Positions 23,679 through 35,207 of a DNA stretch of 64,000 nucleotides are shown here, piece after piece. Position numbers and translations under genes: made by a program. The DNA lies in the NCBI GenBank assembly GCA_019095985.1, contig CM032661.1, positions 473,387-537,386 on the forward strand, given 5' to 3'. This DNA comes from Streblospio benedicti. Taxonomy: Eukaryota; Annelida; Polychaeta; Spionida; Spionidae. The notes beneath the pieces are model-generated. The model made no database searches, had not been told where the DNA came from, and saw only the letters and a list, made by a program, of their open reading frames with translations. Numbering within the stretch: position 1 is the first letter of the stretch; the number at the start of each line of letters is the position of its first letter.

Positions 23679-26600
23679 TTACACATTATACAGATATGGC
23701 TCCTGTTTGCCATAGCGAGGTACGTGAAATGGAGAAAACCATGTCATGGAGAATGGATGCCCGAACACTGCTTTCAAACTCAGCCAGGTGCTCCTTTTCT
23801 CCCAGGTGGGATTCTCTCCTTTAAGTTGCTCGATGCCCTTGAGAGGAGACAAAATAAAACATGATAAAAAACATTATTTTTAGCCTTATTCAAAGGCCTA
23901 CCAATCATGATCCAAAATAGGCCAAGTAACACACAATTTACAACAAAAGCTGCAATTAACTTCATGTTATTTAACTTCCAAATAAACGCCTGTGGCCATG
24001 TTGTATGAAAAAAAGATCCACAGTAGTAAAATCAGTCAGGTTTATTACAATGAATGGCCTACACAAATGAAAAGTTAGTACATCTTTAACACTCACAGAA
24101 ATGTAAACATAATGTAAACAATTGTACACTTTTAGAGACACTGCTAAACTATCTAAGTACCGATGAATGCATTATGTTTACTGGGATTACTGAAAAAAAT
24201 TGGACTGTACAGCTTGAGCTAAGTTTTTGAATGACAACAAATACAAACACTTTGACATAGACATTGAGCTTTTCCTCTAAGTCTGATGGCATAATATATC
24301 ACACACACGTCATAATCTTTTGCAGCTGAGCTGGGACCACTATGCCAGTATGCCTCTAGTGTTAAGACGTTACATACATATTTAAAATATTCACAGATGA
24401 CACATGATACTATAAACTGGGCTTGTGTTGGATCGAAACGCACTGTAAAAAAGCTTCTTGAAAACTAGTCTTTCAAGTACAAAATCAAAAAATATTATCT
24501 GATATCACGAGTGATTCACGACAGAGTTTACCAGTACATGGAACTGCAATGCCATGTGCTTTCAAGATGAACTACCGAATCATTGTGGCCCAATCATTGC
24601 AAGAAACCTGGCAAAATGCTTACTCCAGTACACCAAATAATATATGTGAGTGCCAATTTTAACAAGGTAAATAAACAAAACATATCCACTTGATGTATAC
24701 AAAGTCATATTTTGACACAAGCCTCTTTGACTTTGGCAGGAATTCTGTTCAAGTTGTGCCCTTTTACATGCTTTCAATTTTGATGGAAACCCATGTTTGC
24801 AAGAGAGCCTGGTAACTTTGGCGACAGGTGCCAGCTTACCGTTTCATCACTGCAGATGGCGGAGACTTGCGTGCCGCACATGATCGCTGTGAAGATACCA
24901 AACAACAGCGCCTCAAACAGGAGGAAGATGAGAAAGATGGTGGTGGCCGCGGGGGAAAACACCGCACACTCTGAAACACCATGTAGCTGGCTGTATATTG
25001 TGATGGATCTTGATGTTTTCCCATGGACATAATTTCTCTCATTATACCTATGTTAAGACCATATGGAGACTGCTCAAATTGCATTTTGCAATGCCGAATC
25101 CTTTTTCATCTCGGAAATAAAATATGTTTAAACTAAGAAAATATGCAGAGAATTTGAGGGGGAAAATGTCATACTTTTAAAAGTTTGAGATATAAATACA
25201 GCTAAGAAATCATATCAATAACATTTTTAGGATAGGTCCGATAGGACTGTTTATTTTTCAAATCTACAATCTTCAATGGGTGCAGAAATATGCTACTAGT
25301 AATTGATGCTTAACTCACGTTTCCAGTCATCCCTGATGCACACAACAAAGTGATGAATAGCCATGTAGAGAGCATGGCAGGATATCAAGCAGATATATAG
25401 CTAAAATGAGAACAATAGGTTGCATGTATTAAAAAATAAAATGTAAAAAAAAAAAAAAAAAAAATCATTTTGTTCCTATTCCCAAAAATATTTGTAAAAA
25501 TTACATTTCATAAAACAAAGTTGCTTCTTTGATTTTGCTCATGTTAAATTATTTGTTTGCTTTTAAAATGATTCTATAAATATGAAGCTAAAATAATTTT
25601 CAATCTTGTACACTTATGTTAGAATTATTGCATAAAAACACTTTTGTCAGAAGACATCACACATATTAAAGCTGTTTTTTATTGTCTAAACTAGACACAA
25701 TAGCCAAAATACTAGTACATGTATGCATAATTTGCATATTTTAGTAAATGCCATACAAATTCCACAATACTGGCTAAGCATTGATGACAACACCAAACTT
25801 TTGCTTTACTCCTGATACTCAGTTGCAAATAAATAATATGATCAGTCTGATGATTGTTTATTGTTCTTCCCATGCATGCAAGCACAAAATAAATAAACTG
25901 AAGACACTAAAATAGTGCTCAATATGTGATCTGCAAATTAGACAATGAAGAGGGAACTATAATTTGGCACATGTTTTAATGACTACGTATTTTAGAATCT
26001 TTAGGTTATATTTTATTTTGTTTATTACATGAATCATGGTAAGAACACAAAACAAATACGAGATCACATTCATTCATATAATACAGCAAAAAGAAGCAGA
26101 AATGTAAGTCTGATATTTCCAATGAGTATCTACTGTTTGATCTGGATACTTACAGTAAATAACACAAAAAACTTCTGGTTATTCTCGCCCACACAATTGT
26201 TGACCCAGGGACAATGGTGGTCCATTTTTTTAATGCATCTTCTACATACACTGGAAGAGTAACATAAGAGGTTTGCAATGTATTGTGAGCAATCTACTTC
26301 TGTGACTAAAATGCAAAATCTTGTATTATTTACAAACATAGAGTAACAATTGATCCTTTATTCTCCTACAGTATTTGGTAATCAATAAGTATGGGTATGT
26401 AATTCACAAATGGATTTTGTATGCATTCTTCTTTACACAGGAAATTGATGCATTGCATGAAACACTTTTATGTGACAATATTGTTGCTACATACAATAAA
26501 AGTTCTTTATTTTACCAACCGTATGTTCCTATACAATTTTTTTTAGAAGTGCTAGGAGTTTGTATCTCAAAACTTTGTGATCTGTTACTACCTGCAATGA

Positions 26601-27979
26601 TGTGCTCTCTGTGGCTTAATGCTAACACACTTTGGACATTTATACACGATTTGTCCATCTTTCAGGCCTAGCTTGGCAATGTTATCCCGCGTTGCATTTC
26701 CTCGGGGCACAGCTCCCTGAAGTATGAAAAACACCGAATGATTTAATTGTACATATTGCATGTTTATCTGCAAATCTGAAAATTATATATATGTGAATAA
26801 TAAATACTTATGCAAAGTACATGGTAATATTTTTGAAATTGTACTTATGTCAGAGTTTGCATTCTATATTGGGATTGCAACCTTAGCAATCAGCAGTTTC
26901 TTTTGACATTTAATTGATACGTTTAAACGACGTAAAGCTAGATAACTCACACAACAATGAACAATGCCCTTTGTAATACTCTACACACTCCCCAATTGTC
27001 TAATCACAATGATCTTAAGCTTGGTTGTGAGATTCAGTTCACCTGTAACTGCTTTGAGTAAATTATGTCAAATCTTATCATGAGTTAATGATAGCTGAGG
27101 ACCAAATGTAAGGATTGCTCTCTTCAAATAGCAACATTTTTTTTCCCACCAGTAGGTGCAATCTTATGAGTAATGTACATGTATACAAATTATCTATATT
27201 AATGAAATTATATCATTATGAAATATATATTTTAAATTCTTTTGTACATGTATCTGATAAAATACAGAAGAAACAAGCTGCTAATCTCCGGTACATTGGT
27301 CAAAAAGCAGAGGCTACTGTGTAATCCAATACCCAAACTGCAAATTATCATTATCTACATGTAGCTCTGGGTATCTAGACAATGATCATTACAAAGCCAT
27401 TTTCACACACTTCCACGTTCTAATGTAAATCAAACTGCATCAGTGAGAACTTACAGGGTCAGTGAACACACAGCGCACATGAGCTACAAATCCAAGGAAA
27501 GCCCATAACGCAGAGAGACATCCATTGAGTGCAGCCCACACAGGGCTGTGAAAAGGCACAAGTACAAAGATGAACAGCACCATCTCACCAAATACTATGA
27601 GAAACCATGTAAAGATGGTGCCCGCAATGCCTGCACAATCCTTCACTAGCCATAGCCTATTGCAAGTCGTCGGCCCTATGGGTAGACCCAGTCGCTGACG
27701 TAAAAACGGGTTGAAGTTCAAAAAGCGAATGTTATGTTTGTATTCCTTTAGGTTTTTGCTATCCGTTTCATATGGGTCATGATCGCCAGGCTGTTGTGCC
27801 TCACACTGAGGCTGGGGTGGCGCAGAAGCTGACCGATTACGGTGCTGCAGGTAAGCAGACTCCGAGTAATGGTCAGACGATGAAAAAGATTGCGAAACCC
27901 ACTGTCCCGTGTTGTTTCCTGTCATATCCCATGGAGAGGGTTTAGCATAAGTAGCTGTTGCTGTTATCAAACTAGCCAT
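23679..27979 (-). CDS. ZDHHC3: ZDHHC3/7-type palmitoyltransferase, isoform B (proximal N-terminal exon), 372 aa
   Basis: Coding exons: 27455-27979, 26592-26716, 26154-26250, 25319-25400, 24840-24970, 23679-23837; 1119 bp, phases consistent. The enzyme transfers palmitate to cysteines of Golgi and membrane proteins through an acyl-Cys intermediate. The Cys-rich domain is KCPKC (201-205), HHC (214-216) and [20 protein letters not shown], with the DHHC catalytic Cys at 230. There are four hydrophobic segments: about 115-141, 149-168, 247-268 and 284-310. C-terminal landmarks are [27 protein letters not shown] and KAVFGHPF, ending EPYLYNV, close to ZDHHC3 (DPYQYVV). The first exon alone encodes 175 aa, including a long Ser/Gln-rich cytosolic N-terminus. 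An in-frame TAG at 27998-28000 precedes the ATG, so this exon can begin a protein. Compared with ordinary ZDHHC3/7 the N-terminus is about 65 aa longer and TM1-TM2 more diverged. Confidence 0.9.
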
Positions 27980-30789
27980 AATAATTTTTTGTGCAAACTA
28001 TTTCCATACAATAGTGCACAGTGCGCTGTCAACAAACATGAAATATACAATATAAGCTGGATTAGTTGAATATCCGAATAAATATCAACCAATTAGCACT
28101 GAATAAATGGATGCACATTCTTCATTCTAGTAAAGCATAAAATAAGTGAAGTGTATTCCACATAATGAATGAAGTTCATTAAACACAAATATATTTAGTA
28201 TTCATTTCAACACTGCCAATCACCAAGTTTGGTAGAGTTATAGAACTTGTTTGATTGATAAAATCCATATATGGTAGATCATGATTACCGAGCTATTCCA
28301 AATAAAGAACACTTTGTCATACACAGAGTATAAAAATCAAATCTTCATTTAAGACTGATATTTTGATAGAGATCACAAGTTACAAACAACTGTTCACTGC
28401 AGTTAACCGACAACATTTTACTTTGGAGCAACATTTACTATGTTTGTTCAAACAACTTTCTCATTGATCTTCACAATACACAGCACTGGCGCCACCTATT
28501 GGCTTTAGGCACCAACTTTATTAGCATAAAATGTTCAGGACATTTGCCGGCTAATGGCTTATCAATTATTACGAGCAATGCCATATGCATAAAAGAAAAA
28601 TGTTTAAAATTTAATGAATAATCATAATACAAAAAGTTCAAGGTGTTCTACTCATAAGTTTTTCAGAACTCCTTGGAAATTTTTCAAAAATGAGAAATGA
28701 ATATTATAATTAAAATGAGCAGATTCTTAAGTTGAGATAGGATTATCAAAATCATACAAATAACATTATCCAACAAGATATTCATTATATGACATTAATT
28801 AAATGTAAATATAAATGTAAATGTAGTGGTTTTTAGTCATGATCCAAGTGTTGCTCTCTGACTTAACAATTCACACCAGGTCATTGGCCAACTTATTGAT
28901 CATTAATTGATCATTTCTCATATGCTTGCATCGGCAGCATATTCAGCTCACAATGCTATTACTCACACAATCACTCAATCACTCTTTCAACCCAATGACC
29001 TGTACCTGATTAATGTGTAGGCACCACGGAGTAGTGAGCAACTCCTTTAAGGATGAGTTTACTCAACATACACCATCAGACCCGACAGGTAATCGAACGC
29101 ATGACCTTCTGGTCACGAATCCAACTCCCTAACCACTCAGTCACAGAAGCACATATCCATTTAAAATGTTCAGATCTATTAAAAGATCAAAAGATTAAAA
29201 ACATATGACCAAATTTATTGTTTTATTCACCACAAAAAAAAATCTCACTATGAAAGAGAACAGATGATTATCATTGTCCCAGAAAATGTTTCAATAAAAT
29301 CATGAAAAGAAATGCTTTAGTGAGCAAAATGCCTATCAAGCGTAGAACTTCACAGCTGTAAATTCTTTCACTGATCACCAAAACATAAGCAACTGACACA
29401 ACTAAGGCATATCATGCAGTTCTATCATATGATCAAACTAGAAAAGATTTTATTTCTAATTAATAGATCAGAACATTTAAGGTAGATATTTATTTAATTT
29501 AACTATGTACCCTTCACAATCGCCGAACATTAATTTTTCAAACTTACAGTCTCAAGAGCCCTGAGTCCCAATGTGTTCAACAAGCTTTAGTTTTTAGGGT
29601 AATCTACTTGCTGACAGAAGGACAGTGGTATGTCAATAGCCATCAATAGCCATGCGCATGACAAGATATGCAAAGAAATCAGCATTCAAGCGTAGATTTT
29701 ACATCTAGACCCACTATCTACAGGAGTCTCATATCTTTTCAAATATTTATTATCTTCATCATTAAGCTCCACAACCATTGGGAAACATGTACACATGTAC
29801 CCAGTGAACGATCTACAGCATGTTTTATCTTGTATTATCCTAATCTCTGTTTCAAAGCTTCGATAAGCATGAGGGTTTTGTGAATTAAGTTATGAACCAT
29901 TTTAATTTAGCGGTCTTATGCAAGGTCAGTGAACAACAAATAAACGCAACGCTAATTCCTTGTTTGCTCTAGTTACTTGGGTTACTTAATATCTCGACGG
30001 GATGTGATATATTGCTCAAAGTAGGCGAGCTTAACACGTTAAAAGGTTCGAAATAAGCTGGTATTTTTTACTTATGATTTATAGTAAGTTTGAAGGGAAA
30101 TCAAAATAAGATCTACTTATGTGGGTGCTCGACTTATGCGAGCTTCAAGTTCAAGAGTAAAACAGGTCCAACTGTAGTAGTCTGTCAAGATAAAAATTAT
30201 GAGATAGAGATATACTCACCATCCCATGATTTTCCTCTAACAAATCAACATTCTCCTCAACATGAGTTGTAATGTTGGATTCATTTAAGACTGATTGCAT
30301 TGTGTATTACACGATTTTTTCCCACCTTTCATACATTTTCCACTATTACTTGGCTTTGCAAAACTTTCTAAAACACAGAATATTACTAATTGACATATAC
30401 TTACTGGGTCCGTCAGCATGGCTTTTAGATGAGAGGCTACTGCAAGGAATGCAAATATCTGGAAGATGACTCCATTCACCAGGCTGTGAATTTGGCCGGG
30501 AGCAGGAATAAGCATGACGTAAAACACAACAAATTCTGCATATGCCACCAAGCTCCAGGTCATGATGACACATATGATACCGCAAATATCCTTCACACAC
30601 CATAAATCCCTCGGACATTTATTAATATTACGAATTCCCAGCTTTCTCCAAAATGGTCTACAATCCTTCACTACCACGGCATCTTCATAGTTGGAGAAAT
30701 CCTTTTCAGTTTTTCTGCCAGTTGTCTTTACAATGGGACCTGGTAGAGTGTTATATTCAGAACTAGGTCCTGTTCCTGAGTAAGAATCC
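23679..30789 (-). CDS. ZDHHC3: ZDHHC3/7-type palmitoyltransferase, isoform A (distal N-terminal exon), start not found
   Basis: The exon at 30405-30789 (385 bp) follows TTTTCAG and ends GACCCA before GTAAGT, phase 0, after T-D-P, exactly like the 27455-27979 exon. It therefore fits the shared exon 26592-26716 ([11 protein letters not shown]) and the four after it, giving at least 325 aa. Its membrane region, [19 protein letters not shown] and [14 protein letters not shown] to [11 protein letters not shown], is the closer match to vertebrate ZDHHC3/7 (VMTWLLVAYADFVV in human ZDHHC7, recalled). Aligned with exon B without gaps over 68 residues, 25 are identical. The exon starts with one base of a split codon and has no upstream Met in frame, so at least one earlier exon, probably between 30.8 and 35.2 kb, holds the start; I could not locate it. 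Exons A and B are presumably mutually exclusive. Confidence 0.8.
27980..28797. other. Region upstream of exon B, possible internal promoter
   Basis: AT-rich, no ORF. If isoform B starts its own transcript, the promoter lies here. I see no TATA box or CpG island that proves it, so the start site is inference from the in-frame stop and ATG of exon B. Confidence 0.3.
28798..29153 (-). mobile_element. tRNA-derived SINE
   Basis: Read on the minus strand, the head has an A box (GTGACTGAGTGGTTAGGGAG) and a B box (GCGTTCGATTACC) at tRNA spacing. A body of about 270 bp follows, then a short ATTTAC/ATTTAT-repeat tail (28798-28827), the usual layout of a SINE mobilised by a LINE. It sits in the intron between ZDHHC exons A and B. 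Confidence 0.8.
29154..30404. other. Intron between ZDHHC exons A and B, nothing recognised
   Basis: AT-rich intron sequence. No ORF with family similarity, no repeat that recurs in the window. Confidence 0.5.
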
Positions 30790-32387
30790 CTGAAAATAGA
30801 TATTTATGCACGAATTAATTTTGATCATCGAAGTTGGAATGGAATTTACAGATACAGGGAGAGTTAATTAATCAATATGGTCGTAGCACTGGAATCATGT
30901 TTTGATATGCGTAAAAAATGTAAATTAGCTTGTAGATTGGCCACGTGATATTAAAAAAACATCAACACTTAATTAATCTTGTTTTTAAAGTTTAATTTTC
31001 ACTAGTTATTGATGCTTCACAAATCCCATGAATATGTGCAAGATGTAAACTGATATGAAAATGACTAGCCTTGGCCCAGACACAACTTTCACTTGCCACA
31101 GGCTAGCGGGCTACTGTTAATGTAAAGCCCTGCACAGAATGGTGCAACATGTCATGATGCAAAAGGAAAATCAGCATGACAGAGATAGGATTAGAGTCCA
31201 CGGTAGAGTTGAAAATTCACGAACGTCATTAGACCATGGGCCCATGTCAAGATAAAAGCAGGATCATACTAATGAGTACTATTCTTCATCCATTCAGTGG
31301 CAATGTCCATTTACCTTAATTTTGTGTACTTATTCTAATAATTGATAACATTCTTAGTCTAAACGTCAACATAGCGATAATACATCATACGTACAAGAAC
31401 GTTGAACGCAGGTGGCGTGGCAAGTAGGCGTGATGCATTCTGATTTAGGAAGAGTATAAGAATATAGAACCTGCCTTTGAAATTTATATCCATAGTATCT
31501 TTATCAAATAAACAGTACTCCTGTACTTGAGACGTCAATCTGAAGTAATGCACTTTGTTAAAAGCTTTTAAAAAGGTTCGTTCGCACTGCATTCATCTAC
31601 AACTTATCAGGGACATGGAGAAATGGATATGTACTTTGATTATACAGTCTTAGATGGTTAGTCACTGCATAATTGTTTCCTACAAATGGTCTTAATTCAA
31701 AGTTTCTGTTAATAGGACACCATGTCAAAAGCTGGTTTGGGGTGACACAATACTCTCGACAGTGCTTTATTTTCTAACAAATTTGTAGCAGTACTGCGAA
31801 TTCATATTTTTACCACGTTTAACCAAATGCATGTACAATGACATGACACTGTTGAAATTGACACATTGCATTGGCACTTGCATGCATTTTCGGGCGAATC
31901 CTTAACAACTATTGAATGCCATGCATATTTGGTAGTCTATGCTGACTCATTATTTATAAGATTTAATGAGCCAACATTGGCTACCATATATGCATATGAT
32001 ACCAGACATCTTGATATAATTCTGCATTTATCGTGACAAGGGACAAGGCTCTATGCATTCGGCTCCCGGGGTTAGACTAGGTAGGAATCTAGGATCTAAC
32101 TTTCTAATTAAGTCTGTCTTCATCCCTACATTGTTACAAACATTGTAGGTATTCTATAGTAAAGTGTATACAATGAAACCTACATGCTTGCTTAAAATGA
32201 TATTTCAAATGTTCCGGTGAAATCCTAAGAAGTGGAAATTTAGTTTTTTATACAAAAAAATGAAAAAGTCATTTGTACATCTCGAAGTAGCTGTGTAGTA
32301 CGTCATCGATTAGTGCATACCTACGTTTCGATAATTTTACCGTTACGTTTATAAATATTTAACAAGTACAAAATATAATTTTATTAC
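30790..32387. other. Upstream of ZDHHC exon A; missing first exon may lie here
   Basis: Searched by eye on the minus strand for an ATG exon ending two bases into a codon before GTAAGT or GTGAGT; none was convincing. Otherwise featureless AT-rich DNA. Confidence 0.4.
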
Positions 32388-32650
32388 TGGCGACTACCGC
32401 TCGCGAGACCCCGGTTGTGTTACGCGTATGATGCTACGGCTAGACATTCCGCTACTCCAGGAGCGAAGGAAAGCGTGCAGGCTCACCCTGATGTACAAAA
32501 TCGTGGAGGGACACCTGCCTGCCATGCGCCCGGATGTTTTCCTTGTACCACTGAGGAGAAACATGCAAATTCCGATTCTATGAGACAGACATTTATTTTG
32601 AGGAACCATTTTGTCAACACGAGTATTGTAATTCCGCTCAGTTACCAACA
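32388..32650 (+). mobile_element. Fragment of LINE (CR1-like) ORF2, C-terminal end
   Basis: The plus-strand frame reads YRSRDPGCVTRMMLRLDIP then LLQERRKACRLTLMYKIVEG, the typical tail of non-LTR reverse transcriptases in which a VTxML..L.WP.L..RR motif is followed by RLTLxYKI. Only about 65 codons remain before a stop, with no endonuclease or RT core nearby: a 5'-truncated, dead copy. Confidence 0.8.
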
Positions 32651-32961
32651 ACTCTAAGTATTTTTTTTCTGTTAGCTGTTTCGATGAGAACTCTTATTTT
32701 CCCACGAACGTTGGAATAAAAGCTAAAAGGAATATCAGATTTAAACTGCAGAGTCCATCGACCAATTATGGCATCCCTTTTCCAAAAAAAGTGAAAGTCA
32801 CTAAATTAAACACTGCGCTCTACTTTCCGTTGCCAGTTTATGTCAATATATTACAGATTACAGATAATTTTGTTAATTTTCGTTTTACTGGCCAATATGT
32901 GGATTAGTTTCACGCATCTGCCATTATGAGGCTATTATTACCTGACCACTAAATATTAGAT

Positions 32962-33285
32962 TAACGGCTATTGAAAGTTATTGATCTTCAGCAATTGTGC
33001 TGGTGGTCATCCAAAGAGTTACGTCGCACGTCTGCCACTGCAGTGTCAATCTCACCACAGCATATCGCCACTGTCGAAAGTAATACTAGACGGTAGCGAC
33101 ACCAAGCCGAGGTTCGGAAGCGTCGTTAAAAGGCTTGTCCCGTGTAGAGGAGAGCCACCCCTCTGCATGCAAAAGAACTCACCTAGCTTGAAAACAATAG
33201 CCAGTGTGATCCCCCACACCCCCGAGGCTCAGTTGGCTACCTAGCCTGCCTCTGCAGATCCATGTACCAACACCATGTGGCCTCC
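32962..33285 (+). repeat. Interspersed repeat, copy 1 (about 320 bp)
   Basis: Runs from TTAACGGCTATTGAAAGTTA to CCATGTACCAACACCA. A second copy lies at 35722-35966. This copy has an extra block of about 75 bp (33013-33095). It contains a tRNA-like GAGGCTCAGTTGGCTAC, so it may be SINE-derived. Confidence 0.75.
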
Positions 33286-34185
33286 CTCTGCTATAATCAT
33301 CAAAATTAATGGCTGTGAAGTACAAACAAACAAACAAAAAACAAACAAATAATTCTGGAAGCAGAAATGAGGTCATCATGTTGGAAGTGAGGGTTATTTC
33401 AGCACTGTAAATAATTGAGTATTTAGTGGGTTATTTCTTATTTTTTCCTTAGGTATTAGTATTGTGACTGGAGTCTGGTTGGTACGTAGATCTAGGTACC
33501 TGATTGCATAGATTATTATACATTTGTGATGGAAGAATTAATGATATGTGCATTCTAAACTTTAAAATGACAAGCACATGGGAATTTTATGTCATATCTA
33601 CCTTTTATTCCAGATGTTATTTTAAAAGAGTACTCGCTCAGCCATTTGAATATTATACATGTATATTCTTATCATTGAGCGAGCAGTGCTCCATTTCTTT
33701 ATTATCAATAATTTCTCCCAAAAATTGTATTTGTAAACATTGACATTTTGTCAGCATCAATAAACATTTCTAGCTAATTTCGGCAGTTGGCATATGGGTG
33801 AGAGAGACTGCAATTTCATGCAGGGATTTATTTTACAGGGGAGATATGGAAGTAAAAATCAATATGATTGCTCACTTTTTATGGGTATTGATATCTTATC
33901 AAAACTGATACATCTACTAATAATTGTAAAATTATAAGTTGGTAGGAGAGACATGTCAAGTGCATCGAAAACAATATTGTTAAATCAATCTATGTTAGGT
34001 GGTTTTTACTGTGCATGTCCCTTTAATATCTGCAAACCAATCAAGCTTGCCTAATTTTAGATCCAGCTGCAGATAGATACAATGCCTCTAGTACTGCCCA
34101 TAGAGCACATCCTTACAGAAAAATGGGTTCTATTTGTTTTTGAAATAGTGAGATACAAAGTGAACTATTTATATACAAGTTACTG
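33286..34185. other. Non-coding stretch between repeats
   Basis: AT-rich with a CAAACAAACAAA simple repeat (33328-33352). No gene or other feature recognised. Confidence 0.5.
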
Positions 34186-34189
34186 ATTG

Positions 34190-35090
34190 TATTACGAATA
34201 GTATACCAATTGCAAGTGCAATACCAATAGGCATACACCCGGTTGAGGCTGAAGTTAAAAAGAGAATCCTGTCAAAGTTCGGTGCCATAATAGATAACCC
34301 ACGGTCAGTTGAGTATGAAATTGTCAAGAGACAATTAGCGGTTAAAGACCTGTCTAGTAAGTTATGGACCACAAACATAAGGCTCCTGACGTTTAAATAT
34401 GGTCTTCCTACGGCGCATCAAGTCATGCTTGATCCCCCATCCAAAAGCTCGAGGAAAGCCTTGGTCAAATCGGTGGTGTCCGGGTACCATCTCGAAAAGC
34501 TCAGGCAGCAGTGTTCTGGGCCAAGCTCTATCAGGTATGTGAACCTGGATGCCTGTTCATTGAGGAAACCCCACTGTGGGTGGGTCCTGGTCGAGTAGGC
34601 ATGAACTGACATGACCCCTTGTCAAAATGAAATTACAGACAGGCACATACCTCCTTGAGGGTAGGAAGGCTACCATAGATAAGTCTAGCAAACTGGGATG
34701 GTGCCCCCTCTTTGATGTAGAGGTTGAAAATAGGGAACAGTTTCTGCTTAAATGTATAAAGTTAAGCCATATAAGGGATCCATATATAGCTCTCATTACT
34801 GAACATTTTAAAACTGATCCACTCAATAGTAATTATTTAACTAGATTAATACTAGACCCATCTAGAGCCAAAGGGTGTTGCATAGAGTAGAAGAAATAAC
34901 AAGAAGACTGTGCTATGCCCTGCACCACCACTGACTTCTATTGGTGAGGTCCAAGCAGAAGCAAGTCAGTGCAAGTCAAATGACAAGTCAGCGCGGCTGC
35001 CTACCCAGCAGAGACATGGGGTGCTGCTCAGGAAGCTGGAAATTCAGGAAACAAGTAAGTAAATAAGTAAATAAGTAAGTAAGTAATATA
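34190..35090 (+). mobile_element. LINE 3' end with (TAAG)n tail
   Basis: Two plus-strand frames carry the tail of a non-LTR ORF2: first KKRILSKFGAII, VKRQLAVKDLSSKLWTTNIR, YGLPTAHQVMLDPPSK and SIRYVNLDACSLRKPHCGW (about 34190-34600); then, after a frame shift, LQTGTYLLEGRKA and CPLFDVEVENREQFLLKC with HIRDPYI (34627-34890), a CCHC-type ending. It closes with a repeat of TAAG and TAAA units (35053-35088), the usual LINE 3' signature. 5'-truncated; at least one frameshift, so inactive. Confidence 0.85.
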
Positions 35091-35207
35091 CACTTTGTAG
35101 CCTTTTCCATACATTCTTTGAATGTACCGACTCAATAAAATTGAGCCGCTTTTTACGAGAAACATCAATTATGCATGAAGTGATGACGTAGAGCACATGC
35201 GGAAAGC
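35091..35207 (+). promoter_or_regulatory. Proximal promoter / 5' UTR region of EXOSC7 with CRE-like site
   Basis: Only 117 bp separate the LINE tail from the EXOSC7 start codon. TGACGTA at 35184-35190 is a half-palindromic CRE/ATF-type site, common in promoters of housekeeping genes. No TATA box is seen. If the region is also the original divergent promoter of ZDHHC, the LINE would now lie in ZDHHC's first intron. Confidence 0.4.

Noticed and set aside
27115-27324. Plus-strand ORF in the ZDHHC intron
   Set aside because: No family resemblance; lies wholly in an intron of the opposite strand.
30405-30789. Exon A as the remnant of a separate tandem ZDHHC gene
   Set aside because: It keeps an open frame, intact acceptor and donor and the exact phase of the shared downstream exon, and is the more conserved of the two; a dead remnant would be expected to decay. 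Kept as the second-best explanation.
32394-32651. Minus-strand 85-aa ORF
   Set aside because: It is the antisense shadow of the LINE fragment on the plus strand.
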